Shown here: piece after piece, positions 26,298 through 35,850 of the stretch
Layout: each line of letters opens with the position of its first letter
Position numbering within the stretch: position 1 is the first letter of the stretch
Assembly: GCF_033807715.1 (NCBI RefSeq)
Contig: NC_084596.1
Span: 30,760,879-30,824,878, forward strand
Direction: 5' to 3'
DNA from: Cololabis saira
Lineage: Eukaryota; Chordata; Actinopteri; Beloniformes; Belonidae
DNA: 64,000 bases
Made by a program: the position numbers and the translations under genes
The notes under the pieces: model-generated
Seen by the model: the letters and a program-made list of their open reading frames with translations, nothing else
Told to the model about the DNA's origin: nothing
The model's database searches: none

Positions 26298-27008
26298 GGG
26301 TGCTTTCAGACCTGTGGCCCGTTTGTTTTGTTCCGATTCAGGGGCTAAATCGATACAGTTGTTTCGTTTGTGGGGTTTGTGTTCACAAGGCAACCGTCTG
26401 TAGCGGTTCAAAGCTGTCAACAAATGCCATGTGCGAACCAACTGTTCTCTCATTGGTCAGAAATGAACGCGGAAGGAGTTTCCTCTTCCGTACCCTGGGA
26501 AAAACAACAATGGTTATAAAGCCCCTTTCACAAAGAGGGCGCAAAGCGCAGACCACCGATCCTATTCATTGTGTATGTGCTACCGGCGCAAGAGCGGACC
26601 GCTCTGCTGCCGATCCCGGCGGCTCCTGCCGCGGCGTTTGAGCCACGCCTGCCTGCCCAAATTGAACATTTTTTAATTTCACCGTGCCGCGCTGTGACGA
26701 CATCTCGGCACGTCCAATAAGAGAGAAGGGAGAAGAGAGAAAGTTGTGTCCAGGTGGTGGAGGCTCTGCGCCGCGGTCGCACATACACAATGAATGGAGT
26801 TGTGTCGGTTGCTGTGTTGATTATGTTCTCACTCCAAACGTACCGCTGCAGGTGCGTTTGGAGCTCCTGGGTGATCTCGGCTCGCTTGTTTTGTGCCGCA
26901 TCCGAGTGCGATTGCTGTGTTCATATATACCAAACAAATTGATCTTTAGGGGGAAACGCTCCCTGTTCCAGAACAACTGCTCCAAACGGGACAGGTGTGA
27001 AAGCACCC
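26298..27008. mobile_element. MITE-like element with TTA duplication (Harbinger-type), nested in the Tc1 copy
   Basis: The left terminus GGGTGCTTTCAGACCTGT pairs with the right terminus, whose complement reads GGGTGCTTTCACACCTGT. TTA flanks both sides (26295-26297 and 27009-27011). A 3-bp TTA duplication is typical of PIF/Harbinger elements. The flanking Tc1 sequence joins seamlessly as 'gagtta|aatatgagtg' when the insert is removed. No transposase was found. The interior is unusually G+C-rich (26520-26800) and holds a further inverted repeat. Confidence 0.85.
26564..26795. repeat. Inner inverted repeat inside the nested element
   Basis: The left arm begins ATTCATTGTGTATGTGC (26564-26580) and continues to GCGCAAGAGC (26595). 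The right arm (26763-26795) is its near-perfect complement over about 32 bases, with a loop of about 167 bp. It could be a third nested MITE or part of the host element's own structure. No target duplication could be read. Confidence 0.65.
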
Positions 27009-27239
27009 TTAAATATGAGTGTCACAGCAAAGGGTCTGAATACTTATGACCATGTGATATTTCAGTTTTTCTTTTTTAATACATTTGCAACATTTTCTAA
27101 ATTTCTGTTCTTTTTCTGTCACGATGGGGAGTGTACATTAATGAGAAATAAAGGGAACTTTTTTATTTTAGCAAATGGCTGCAATGAAACAAAGAGGGAC
27201 ACATTTAAAGGGGTCTGAATACTCTCCGTACCCACTGTA

Positions 27240-28463
27240 CAAATTGCTTGGTGTGGAGGTCAGAGCAAATCAACAACATGAAAGAAAAGCCCCCAAAAAA
27301 AGAAACTCTGAATGGATGAATGCCACATCCCACTGATAACCAACAGAACACTTGAGTGGTCTCATTTTTATCCCGTTTGTGCGCCCCTCTCATTGAGTGT
27401 GACCCTGAGTCACGGCCTCAAACGAATCCACTGGCTGTTTGTGTTTGCTGTCGTGCTTCGTTGGTACGTGTGCAGCTAAACTCATGGCCATGGGAAATGT
27501 GTGTTTTCAGGCAACATGATTATAATATATTACTGTAAAATTACCACATACTGTAGATAAGCATGAGATATTACACGATCGCATACACACGTAGGTGCCT
27601 GAGTTATATATCATCATACAATGTATTGCCATTTTCCATTTCTTCTCTCCACAATTATTACCTCGATCCCATCATCGCCCTATTCCTCCTCTCACACAGA
27701 CATGAGTATGTCCTATCTGCACACACATTCAAAAGCCTTTTTGCATTATACATGCCATTTGTATGTATCACAGCAGCGAAGTAACACATGTATTTCTTTT
27801 AAGGTTCCTTTCCATGTCTTCATCCGTTAGCGGCAAGCTTTATGGGATGTTGTGCTCTTTACGTACTCAGCTGTTGCTACATCGGATCCGCCACAGGGAC
27901 GCTCTGCTGTAATTGGTAGTTAGAGTGGATTGCAGGTGCTAGACATTACACAACTTTACACCTGTTATGTCAGTTGTGGATCTCGCCGATGGGCCAGTGG
28001 CAAATCAGCAGGTAGTCAGGAGTCTGCGTGAACACCTCAAACACTCCTTAAGACACTTGTTGACAAGGTTCCAAGCTGTTGGCGATACTGCACAAAGAAA
28101 ATGGGGAACATTTAGATCACCCAATTGGAACTTATTGATTAAAGATCTGTACTGATGTACACTTCTTAAAAAAAGATATGTTAACGGTCAGTGGAGATCA
28201 AGCTAATAGGACCCAAATGCTTGAATATCTGGATATTTGTTCTTAAGGAGGACATCTGATTTTCAGTTTATATATATATGTTTTGTTTTTTATTTTCCAA
28301 CCAGCCAATGGCAACATTTTGTGTAGTTCTTCATTGGCAGATGTGAACATCACCTGCAGTAGTTTATGTTGGTGACAGCATACTGTCCTAGTAGTGATTG
28401 GGTAAATCACAGTACAATGTACAAGTGTAAATCCGATACCTACCCTAAACAAAGTATAATATA
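27240..28463. other. Non-coding stretch, no gene seen
   Basis: Sequence between the two Tc1-family copies. No exon, RNA gene or bounded element was recognised. Confidence 0.5.
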
Positions 28464-28465
28464 TA

Positions 28466-28710
28466 CAGTGGGTACGGAAGTATTCAGACCCCTTTAAATT
28501 TTTCCCCTTTCGTGTCATTGCAGTCATTTGCTACAATCAAAAAAGTTAACTTTATTTCTCATGAATGTACACTCAGAACCCCATCTTCACAGAAAAAACC
28601 AGAAATGTAGAAATTTTTGCAAATTTATTAGGAAAGAAAAACTGAAATATCACATGGTCATAAGTATTCAGACCCTTTGCTATGAGTCTGAATACTTTCC
28701 ACACTCACTG
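28466..28710. mobile_element. Short Tc1-derived element, internally deleted
   Basis: The ends CAGTGGGTACGGAAGTATTC (left) and CAGTGAGTGTGGAAAGTATT (complement of right) are flanked by TA (28464-28465 and 28711-28712). The interior keeps subterminal sequence of the family seen at 24964-27237 ('atcacatggtcataagtatt'), but the transposase is gone. At 245 bp it is a non-autonomous derivative of the same family, only 1.2 kb from the larger copy. Confidence 0.9.
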
Positions 28711-28712
28711 TA

Positions 28713-30989
28713 TTAGGTGTCAGAGAGGGAGTTTGTGTTTAAGTGTAAAAGAAAATGTTACTAAATTAATGGAAGTGGTGAAAGTCACTGGCCAATAAAT
28801 TGGATGCATTAATTTTAGATAAAGATAAGAATTGCACAATTCCTCTGCTAAAGCTAACATTTTTTGTTATGTTAAGTAGAATAACAGAATATTTAGTGAC
28901 ACAAAGAAGACCCACAGTTTCCTCTTTGTCAAAGTTTCCTCTTTGTCAAAGAGGAAACTGTGAAAAAAGGAAATATGAGTGTGGAGAGGATGGAGGGGGC
29001 TCAGCTGTTATGACTGTTTGCATTCAGTTTGTGTGGTGTGTTAAAGAAGTAATGAAGTTACATGAACATGAACATATAACCTTATTGCCATCGATCACGC
29101 TCCTGATGTGTACACTGTCGATTGGAAGAGAGCTTTCAGCGGAAACCCGTGTACCGATGCTAAGTAGATTATCTTCTATATGTGCTTCATCTCTTTGCCT
29201 TGCAGAGCAATACAGTTATCGTTGCGTAATCCTGTGTATACTGTACAGCAAGTGTAGCAACAGAGGAGGTAGATGCTACTGCGTAATTCTGTATTAATGG
29301 AGACTGATAGCTCTTGTGTTCTTAATTATACGACCAAGACATGCATAGTCAAAATTTGGTAATAAAATGGTCACATTTCCGAGCAGCATCATGTGAAGAT
29401 GAGTAGAGAAAAGTATTCTCTATGCTGAGCGACTGAAGTGTCTACGTATTACATCTCGAACCTCTTAGGATGGTTGAACCCTATTAAATGGACACCGTCG
29501 CTTGTTATCACTCCCAAAGATACAGCGAAGAGGTGCTCGTCTTCACCTCCTCCTGAGTTCTGCAAGCTTTTATAATCCATTAAGATCATCATTGTCCGCC
29601 GGTGTATTTGTCCAAACCCAAAACATTGTCTTAACCTCTCATTTTATTGCCTTTATCTGAGCAAATAGCAACTTGAAACACATTTTTCTTCATGTCATTT
29701 AATCTTAATAATCACGACAATAACCAAAACCTTAGTTGCTGTGTTTTTTCCCCCTTTCTGAGTCCTCATCTTTAATGTGCAACATATTGAAGCGATATGC
29801 AGTTGTTGCAAGAGACAACTGGAATGAGACACATTTAATGTCTCCCGGGGCTTTTAAAACTGTTTTGTGTACATTTGACTCTTGAACAGCAGAACCAGTC
29901 ATCATGTAATGAAGAATATGCTGCATGCTGCAACAGTATGGTTCCTTTAATGTAATTGTTTATAGAGAACAATAGGGCTTTATGTAAGAGGAGAATAAGT
30001 CTTATTACGTTTTTAAAAAAAAACAAGCAGTCCTTGCTAGTAGGATGAATTAATTGCTCTGATTTTTTTTAATCCTTTTAAAAATACATCATGTGCTTTT
30101 TGCCAAGTCCAATTATGTCAACCAAAAATCAAGTTTCATTCTTTGAATGCATAACATTGCAGCTAAAATAGTGAACAACACTTTCAATATGTGTGGAAGG
30201 CATATGTTTTTGTTAAAACAACACTTCCACAGACATAATTCCCTATATGATTTATAACAATGTTTTATGTTAGTAGATTGAATGGTGCTTAATGAATCTG
30301 CTCACTTCTTCTTGGTCCAACAGTGAATAAATATCTGAACTAATGAATCATATTTTAAGGGGCTGGGAGTCTAGTTTGTTAAGATGGGAGTTATTTCGGG
30401 GTTTGGTTGGATCCCAACAGACAAGTCTGCTCCTGTAGCTTAATGATGCCGGTTCTATATGCAACCGGAGCGGATATATTGTCCGGGTCAGGAAAATTAA
30501 AGCAAAACCCTCTTTGAAATTATTTAGAACACTCAATCAATCAGGCAGACACAGACAGGCAGACGCACGGAAAGTATTTGATCTCTCGCAACTCAAAGGA
30601 ATGATGGAAACATTTGTGGAGACGGAGCATACCATGTGGCTTCATCACTGAGCAGCGTAATTACATTTAATGTCATGTTTATATTCTCCAACTTCAAAGT
30701 CTTTGTTTATTTTTTAAGCATTATATGTTCTCCAAAGCCTTTGCATCTTATTAAATGTTGTTTCACGCACAGCGTTTCCCTGGAAACCATTATTTTTCCA
30801 CACACTGCTTTGATGCACGTACAGTGCCGCTTTGAAGCTAAAAGCCTCCTCTGTCCCCTGTCTCTGTGCATCCCTTGTGTCCTGTCTGGCTTTCCTTCCT
30901 CCCGTCATTTACTTCTTCTTTTTCATCCTCTGTTTTATCTGCTCTCCTCCACATCTCGCTAACCCTTTTCCTCTTTGCTGCTTCCTCAG
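28713..30989. other. Non-coding stretch leading to the b4galt2 acceptor
   Basis: Presumed b4galt2 intron. A 165-codon open frame at 28800-29297 lacks recognisable domains and crosses a palindrome, so it is not called. From about 30840 to 30989 the + strand is strongly pyrimidine-rich and ends CTTCCTCAG, a good 3' splice site for the exon at 30990. No exon 1 candidate with a membrane anchor was recognised. Confidence 0.55.
28913..28962. repeat. Perfect 16-bp palindrome with an internal direct repeat
   Basis: CACAGTTTCCTCTTTG (28913-28928) pairs with CAAAGAGGAAACTGTG (28947-28962). The unit TTTCCTCTTTGTCAAAG also occurs twice in tandem (28918-28934 and 28935-28951). The segment could fold as a hairpin. 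No function is evident. Confidence 0.75.
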
Positions 30990-31108
30990 TGGGGCGTTTG
31001 TTGATCGAGTTCAGTTCCCAGATGACAATGGAGCGAGTGCAGAAAGAGAACCCCAACGTCACAGAGGGAGGCCGATACACGCCCCCCGACTGCCGGCCCA
31101 GATGGAAG
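30990..31108 (+). CDS. b4galt2: b4galt2 internal exon: beta-1,4-galactosyltransferase, start of catalytic domain
   Basis: The enzyme is a type II Golgi protein that transfers galactose from UDP-Gal to terminal GlcNAc on N-glycans and other glycoconjugates. This 119-bp exon follows CCTCAG and ends AAG|GTCTGT. It begins with the last two bases of a codon (x-TG, Val in the family's VG-P/R-LLIEF). Visible landmarks are GRLLIEF, MERVQKENPNV and GGRYTPPDC. The last Cys corresponds to the family Cys that bonds to a stem-side Cys encoded in exon 1. MERVQ.ENP and GGRYTPPDC favour B4GALT2; B4GALT1 has GGRYAPRDC. The open frame continues past the donor only into the CA repeat, so translation ends at 31108. 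Partial gene: neighbouring exons other than 32190-32306 were not found. Confidence 0.93.
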
Positions 31109-31164
31109 GTCTGTGAACGCATCTCCCACAGAACAATGTCTAACCAAGATCCACTTCCCCTGCC

Positions 31165-31167
<3 letters not shown>

Positions 31168-31261
<94 letters not shown>
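31168..31261. repeat. (AC)47 microsatellite in the b4galt2 intron
   Basis: Ninety-four bases of uninterrupted AC, in the sense orientation of the gene. Long open frames of His-Thr or Cys-Val through it are artefacts. CA-rich intronic RNA is a known binding site for hnRNP L, which can influence splicing. Any effect here is inference. Confidence 0.98.
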
Positions 31262-31263
<2 letters not shown>

Positions 31264-31544
31264 AACCAACTATATATTTACACGTCAAAAAACTCTTAAA
31301 AGCAAACGTGAACAGATGCACCTAGAGCTTTCTACTTGAAGTTGGCTCACGTTGATCACAGTCACAGCTTTTAAAACCAGGTGTGAGCATGGCTCTGAAA
31401 AAAAGCCATGGTGTTCTTTTTTCCTTTTATGTTAAATGTTGTAAATGCAAAAAGCTGCAAAAAGCTGACTGCAGTGTCATAAGTTTAGCAAATATTATCA
31501 GCTATATATTGAGTGCATATATAGATTCCAACAAACACGGGAAT

Positions 31545-32105
31545 AACATGAATGAATGAAGTTTATTCAGTCATTGCAACACAAAACAACACCAAAAAAA
31601 CATTGTACACAGCATTTCATACAAAACCAAAAAAATGTGTTGAACAATAACTGAAAAGGCATAGGCTGAAGCAAAATGCTTATAAAAGCCTATCCTATAG
31701 TACCAACTTTCTAATTTTGGCTACCGACCTCCAGAAAACCAAAAAGAAAATAGAAAAGCAAAGAAACAACAAAAGGCAAAGAAACAATAGAAAAGCAAAG
31801 AAACATTAACAGCTGGTCAATTGCACTTATAAGCTTCAAAAATAGCTTTACAAACCATTTTCTTAAATACAACAAAAGAATGACATGTTTTTAAATTTAT
31901 GTTGGCATCATTCCAGAATTTAACTCCAGTGATGGAGACACATCTCCTTTTCATACCTTTTTTAGCTATTTGTACTGTGAAATTGCAGACACCTCTAAGA
32001 TTGTAACGAGTCTCCTGAATTGAAAAGAACCTCTGTATTGGGTCAGGGAGCATTTTTGATTTTGCTTTAAACATAATTTGCATGATTTTAAAATAAAACA
32101 AATCA
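31545..32105 (-). mobile_element. LINE 3' end (reverse transcriptase C-terminus remnant), antisense in the b4galt2 intron
   Basis: The minus strand at 31817-32101 stays open for 94 codons and contains RYNLRGVCNF, then MKRRCVSITGVKFWNDANIN and a Lys/Cys/Phe-rich tail. This matches the pattern at the extreme C-terminus of common fish non-LTR retrotransposon polyproteins (a YNLRG box followed by a VKLWN-like box). The complement of 'gaagtttattcagtcattgc' at about 31558-31577 resembles the family's 3' tail. The copy is 5'-truncated, as is typical of target-primed reverse transcription. Family assigned from memory. Confidence 0.65.
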
Positions 32106-32189
32106 TAAAATTTAATAACATGAGAATTTAGAAAAAGTGGATCTGTGTGAGCACGGACATGAAACCGTCCGTGTTTTTTTTTTTTCTAG

Positions 32190-32306
32190 GTTGCCATCAT
32201 CATCCCGTTCCGCCACAGAGAAAATCACCTCAAGTACTGGCTCCACTACCTCCACCCCATCCTCAGACGGCAGAGGATTGACTACGGCATTTACATCATC
32301 AACCAG
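32190..32306 (+). CDS. b4galt2: b4galt2 internal exon: UDP-galactose binding segment
   Basis: This 117-bp exon follows a T-rich tract plus CTAG and ends CAG|GTAGGC. It encodes 39 complete codons: VAIIIPFRHRENH, then LKYWLHYLHPILRRQ, then RIDYGIYIINQ. PFRHR corresponds to the PFR.R motif that contacts UDP in the bovine enzyme. LHPILRRQR and the His in PFRHR favour B4GALT2 over B4GALT1 (PFRNR, LHPVLQRQQ). It is in frame with the exon at 30990-31108. The next family exon, carrying the DVD metal-binding motif and the FGGVSALS and WGWGGEDDD motifs, was not found to the end of the window. The call as this family is firm; the exact paralogue is likely. Confidence 0.93.
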
Positions 32307-33464
32307 GTAGGCCTCCTGACAGTCTCAATGCTAATATGTAACATGCTACTTCTAATCTGGGTTACAAATAATAGATTTTGGTATCAGTAGTTACAAAATG
32401 ATTAGTAGTTCTGTCTTCAATGGCGCGTGAGCTGTGATAACTTCTAATCATAAAGTGTATGAAGTTGAAGGCGAACAGTAAAAATAAAAACGAGAGTAGA
32501 AAGCATTAAAAGAAAAATGACCTGCTTTCTTTGGCTCCAACACGGTAGATCATGTGAATAACGGTTGTTTTTATGATACACAGATTTGCAAATCTAGTAA
32601 CGAGTATTACTTCCGACATTATGACAAGAAACGGTCGTGAAAAATCTGCACACCCATATCAAGTTTATTAAGTGTTGTGAAAGACTGATGAGAGCGCTGC
32701 AGCCATTAGCAGGTGTTTATAATTATTAATGTGGTGAAAGAGCTTATTCCTCTCATCAGGAGAGTGGCTTCGCTCCCTCCATTTTCTTTTTTTTTATGTC
32801 AGTTCTGAAAGATTGTTAATGTTGTGAAAGTTAGTGTGTTTTCCATGCTGCATTAAGAATTGCTCTGAGAGTTGCTCTTCTTTTACATTATGGGTAATGA
32901 GATCTCTTTTCTGCCCTTTTGCTCCCACGTGGGCTTCGCGCAGCGCTTTAATCACTCCTCCTGTGAAGCAGACCTTTGGTCCCGTCTGTCCTGCTGCGCG
33001 CCGCTCTGATGTAGCTGCGTTTCAGTGTCTTTCTCTCTGCTCTCTCCTGCACTTGTACACACAGACACAAACATATATTTGCCCCTCGCATCTCCGAGTT
33101 TCTCTCTTCCCAAACGCAAAGCTGTCGGCGAGGGTGAGACATGTCGGAGTCAATGCGACAGCTGGGCCATGTTTTCTCTTAAACTCATCTTTTCCACTCA
33201 ATTCATCGCATTTAAATATTCATGAGGTTATACATTCCTTTAAAATCATCTTTATCCTTAAAATGTGGCATTTAAGCGTAGTGAGAGGTTTACAAACATG
33301 CAGATTGACAATAACTTTTCGGAAGTATCTGAACTTTAACATAAAGGAAGATGTCATAAAAGATGATGGATATCAAAAAGATAATTCAACAAGCTGGTTT
33401 GATTGGGAACAATGAAATGAATTTTGAAAAGTCAAGGTTTGTTTATAAACATTACTGAAAACCT
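32307..33464 (+). other. b4galt2 downstream intron, first part
   Basis: Non-coding. The 193-codon open frame at 32834-33415 has no recognisable domain and no good splice sites at its limits. Some CpG-richer sequence lies around 32925-33010. Confidence 0.5.
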
Positions 33465-34080
33465 GAGAGGAAGGAAGGAAGGAAGGAAGGAATGATTGAG
33501 GAAATGATATGATAACAGAATGAAAGGGAGGGGCAGTAGGAAGAATGGAGGGCAGGAAGGAATTATAGAAAAAGAATGGAAGGAAAGAAGAGATAAATAT
33601 TTACAGAAAAAGAAATAATGGACAAAGGGATGGAAGGGCTACATTTATGATTTTACAGAAATAATGAAGGAACGGAAGAAGAGAAAGAAGGAAGGAAGGA
33701 CAAAAGGAAGGAAGGAATTATAGAAAAACAGATCAGAAGGAAATATAGAAAAAAGAATGGATGAAGGATGGATAATTAGGAATAAAAAATGAATGGAATT
33801 ATAGGAGAAGGAGGGAAGGAAGGAGGCAGTGGATTAAAGGATAAAACAAACATGAAGTAAGGAAGGAGGAGAAAAACATTAAAGAAGGAAGGAAGGAATT
33901 ATAGAAAACATAATGGAAGGAAGGAAACAAGGAAATGGATTATAAAAACAGGAAGGAAAGTAGGAGTTAAAGGAAAAACAGAGGGGATTTACAGGAACAG
34001 AATGGAAAGCAGTAAGAATGAAGGACAGAGATGAAAAGTGGAGGAAGAAATAAAGGAGCGAGACGAGGAGAAAGACAGTA
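33465..34080 (+). repeat. Degenerate GGAA/GAAG purine tract, about 615 bp
   Basis: The + strand is overwhelmingly purine, with runs of GGAAGGAAGGAA, imperfect GGAATTATAGAAAAA units recurring at about 33560, 33715, 33797 and 33895, and scattered GAATGGA units. It looks like an eroded tetranucleotide repeat that expanded into a longer minisatellite-like unit. Confidence 0.85.
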
Positions 34081-34754
34081 GGAACGTCTGCTGCTGCTTT
34101 GTCTCTGTTAAGAGATCAGGTTTTGTTTTGGAGCTTCAGCTTCGCAGTATAAAGGGACTTAGTGCCGTGCTCAAGGACGGCTTTGCAGTGCAGATAAATC
34201 CTCAGTCAAAGACACACTGTTTATCGTACAAGCAGACCGCACCACACTTCTGTTTGAGATCTTTGAAAAAAATGATGTTATATCACATTAAATGGTAGAT
34301 AATCTTTTACCTCAGCACCATCCTCTGCTCTGTCACCTCCACTTTCGACAGATGCTGATTCAGTGCCTGGTTGCATTTGTCTCTATAATCATCATCATCT
34401 GCTCCGCTTTGTGATTCGTAGTTGAAGAGTCCATGCTGTTTTAGCGGAAATCACTATCATGTATTTATCTAAAACTTTTTGACCTTGGTGAGATACTGAA
34501 TTACTCTCGGCACAAGCAGCTTGTGTTACAAGGTCAATTTATTCCTTATATTTTTCGAATAAGTTTCAATTTCACCCAAAGAGTTCCAGTGAGTGAAACA
34601 CCACCACCAGCACCACCAGGTGTATGTTTGTGAATCCCTGTCACATGATAACCCAACTTTAAAACTGTTATGGCCTGTTTCCAATAAGGACTTACTCATC
34701 AGAAACCTTTCTATAAGGTGAAGGAATTCTGGTTTCTTATTCCACTTACATTAA

Positions 34755-34930
34755 AGGGGAATATATTATGTCATTAGTTTGTGCTTGAAAGCAATTATTT
34801 GTGTGTCTGAGGTGACAAAAACTCTTAGAAAACACAACTGTCTTACTTGAAAATGTCATTCAGTGAGCCATTCAGATTTACAAGGCCCTGTGACATCACA
34901 GACCTATATCAAAGTAAGCATTGGTAAACT
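34755..34930 (+). mobile_element. Possible truncated T2-like MITE left end
   Basis: TTAA at 34751-34754 is followed by AGGGGAATATATTATG, resembling the terminus of the element at 8285-8790 (AGGGGACCTATTATG). The later text 'ccctgtgacatcacagacct' resembles a repeat interior remembered from fish. No right terminus was found, so the end is nominal. Confidence 0.4.
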
Positions 34931-35791
34931 GTAACATATATTTTAAAAGAGAGACCACAAAGAAGCCAGCTAGAGACAGTTGGTATGTTGTTGAATGCTG
35001 TGATTTTCTACTATGGTATTTTGGTATTTTGACCAAAAGAGCTCAAGAACTGGTCCCAAACTTTTGAAAAGTGACATAAGAATTTAAAATAATAACTTTT
35101 ATTACATTATTTAGATTATTTACATAATTTAAGAATACTTAACCATTGTTTATTTTCAAAAAAAAGCAAAATATGTCTTAAAAGCACAAACGTAAGGTAA
35201 CTACAGTATAACTGCACCATGGTTGAAACTACATTACCATCTGACCACTATGTGTTTGGAGAAACGATTAAAACTTCCATATTACCAAATATATTCTTTA
35301 CTAATGCCATCTGACCAATAATTTGATTCACAGATTTTACTCTTTCTACTTTCAGAAACTCTTTATCAGTCAAAAATGTTCAGGCTGTTCCCAAACTTAT
35401 CATAAGACAAACTGTAAATCATATTCCAATCTTCACGAAGATGTAGTATGCTAAACATGACATACGTATGTTCCATTAATCTCTTTTAAAAGAGGTCAAA
35501 CTAGGTTATCTAAATACTTGCCTGAAAAGAAACTGTTAGAAAGTCAGATGGAGAGAGAGTGAAGCAGGTAGACTCTGAAACAGGACGGATGGACAGGCAG
35601 ATTGACAGGACCTGAATCAATGGGACAGAGGTGGGATTTTGATGACAAGAGGTCCTCATGTATCTGACACGACGGGCGATTTAGCCTTTACACCAGCCAA
35701 CACTTTGTGACAGGACAGCGGAGAAGACCTTTCTGTCGTGCTCGCTCGAGTGTTAAATGAGTGAAAATCTGGAACTTTTTAACACAGAGCC

Positions 35792-35850
35792 TGTGTGTGC
35801 TTGCGTGCTTGCGTGCGTGTGTGCGTGCGTGCGCGTGCGCGTGCGCGTGT
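35792..35850. repeat. Alternating GT/GC tract
   Basis: Mixed GT, GC and TGCG units give nearly strict purine-pyrimidine alternation over about 55 bases, a sequence type able to form Z-DNA. Confidence 0.85.

Larger units (their letters stand above)
24964..27237. mobile_element. Tc1-like transposon (broken), with nested insertion
   Basis: The left end CAGTGAGTACGGAAAGTATT and the right end (complement CAGTGGGTACGGAGAGTATT) form terminal inverted repeats. Each is flanked by the TA expected for Tc1/mariner elements (24962-24963 and 27238-27239). The inner parts 'atcacatggtcataagtatt' near the left and its complement near the right continue the inverted symmetry. The length of 2,274 bp is inflated by a 711-bp element inserted at 26298. 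Without that element and one TTA copy, the Tc1 copy would be about 1.56 kb, the normal size. The transposase is degenerate. Confidence 0.93.
31109..32189 (+). other. b4galt2 intron, phase 0, 1,081 bp
   Basis: The intron starts GTCTGTG and ends in a T-rich run plus CTAG before GTTGCC. It separates the codons for Lys and Val of the family's K-VAIIIPFR region exactly between codons. It holds the (AC)47 repeat 59 bp after the donor and an antisense LINE 3' fragment whose 5'-side end lies within about 90 bp of the acceptor. The two flanking exons total 236 bp, which from memory is the length of a single exon 2 in mammalian B4GALT1, so the intron divides what is one exon in that paralogue. Confidence 0.85.

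Noticed and set aside
28800..29297. 165-codon open frame on the + strand
   Set aside because: It contains the palindrome at 28913-28962 and no recognisable domain. Nothing conserved was seen.
30838..31339. Long open frames of 91-157 codons crossing the CA repeat on both strands
   Set aside because: Only 30990-31108 is coding. The rest is translation of the microsatellite and the upstream pyrimidine tract, in frames unrelated to any protein.
32834..33415. 193-codon open frame, the longest in the window
   Set aside because: Low-complexity and Ser/Leu/Phe-rich in parts, no domain, and it runs through ordinary intron sequence after the b4galt2 exon.
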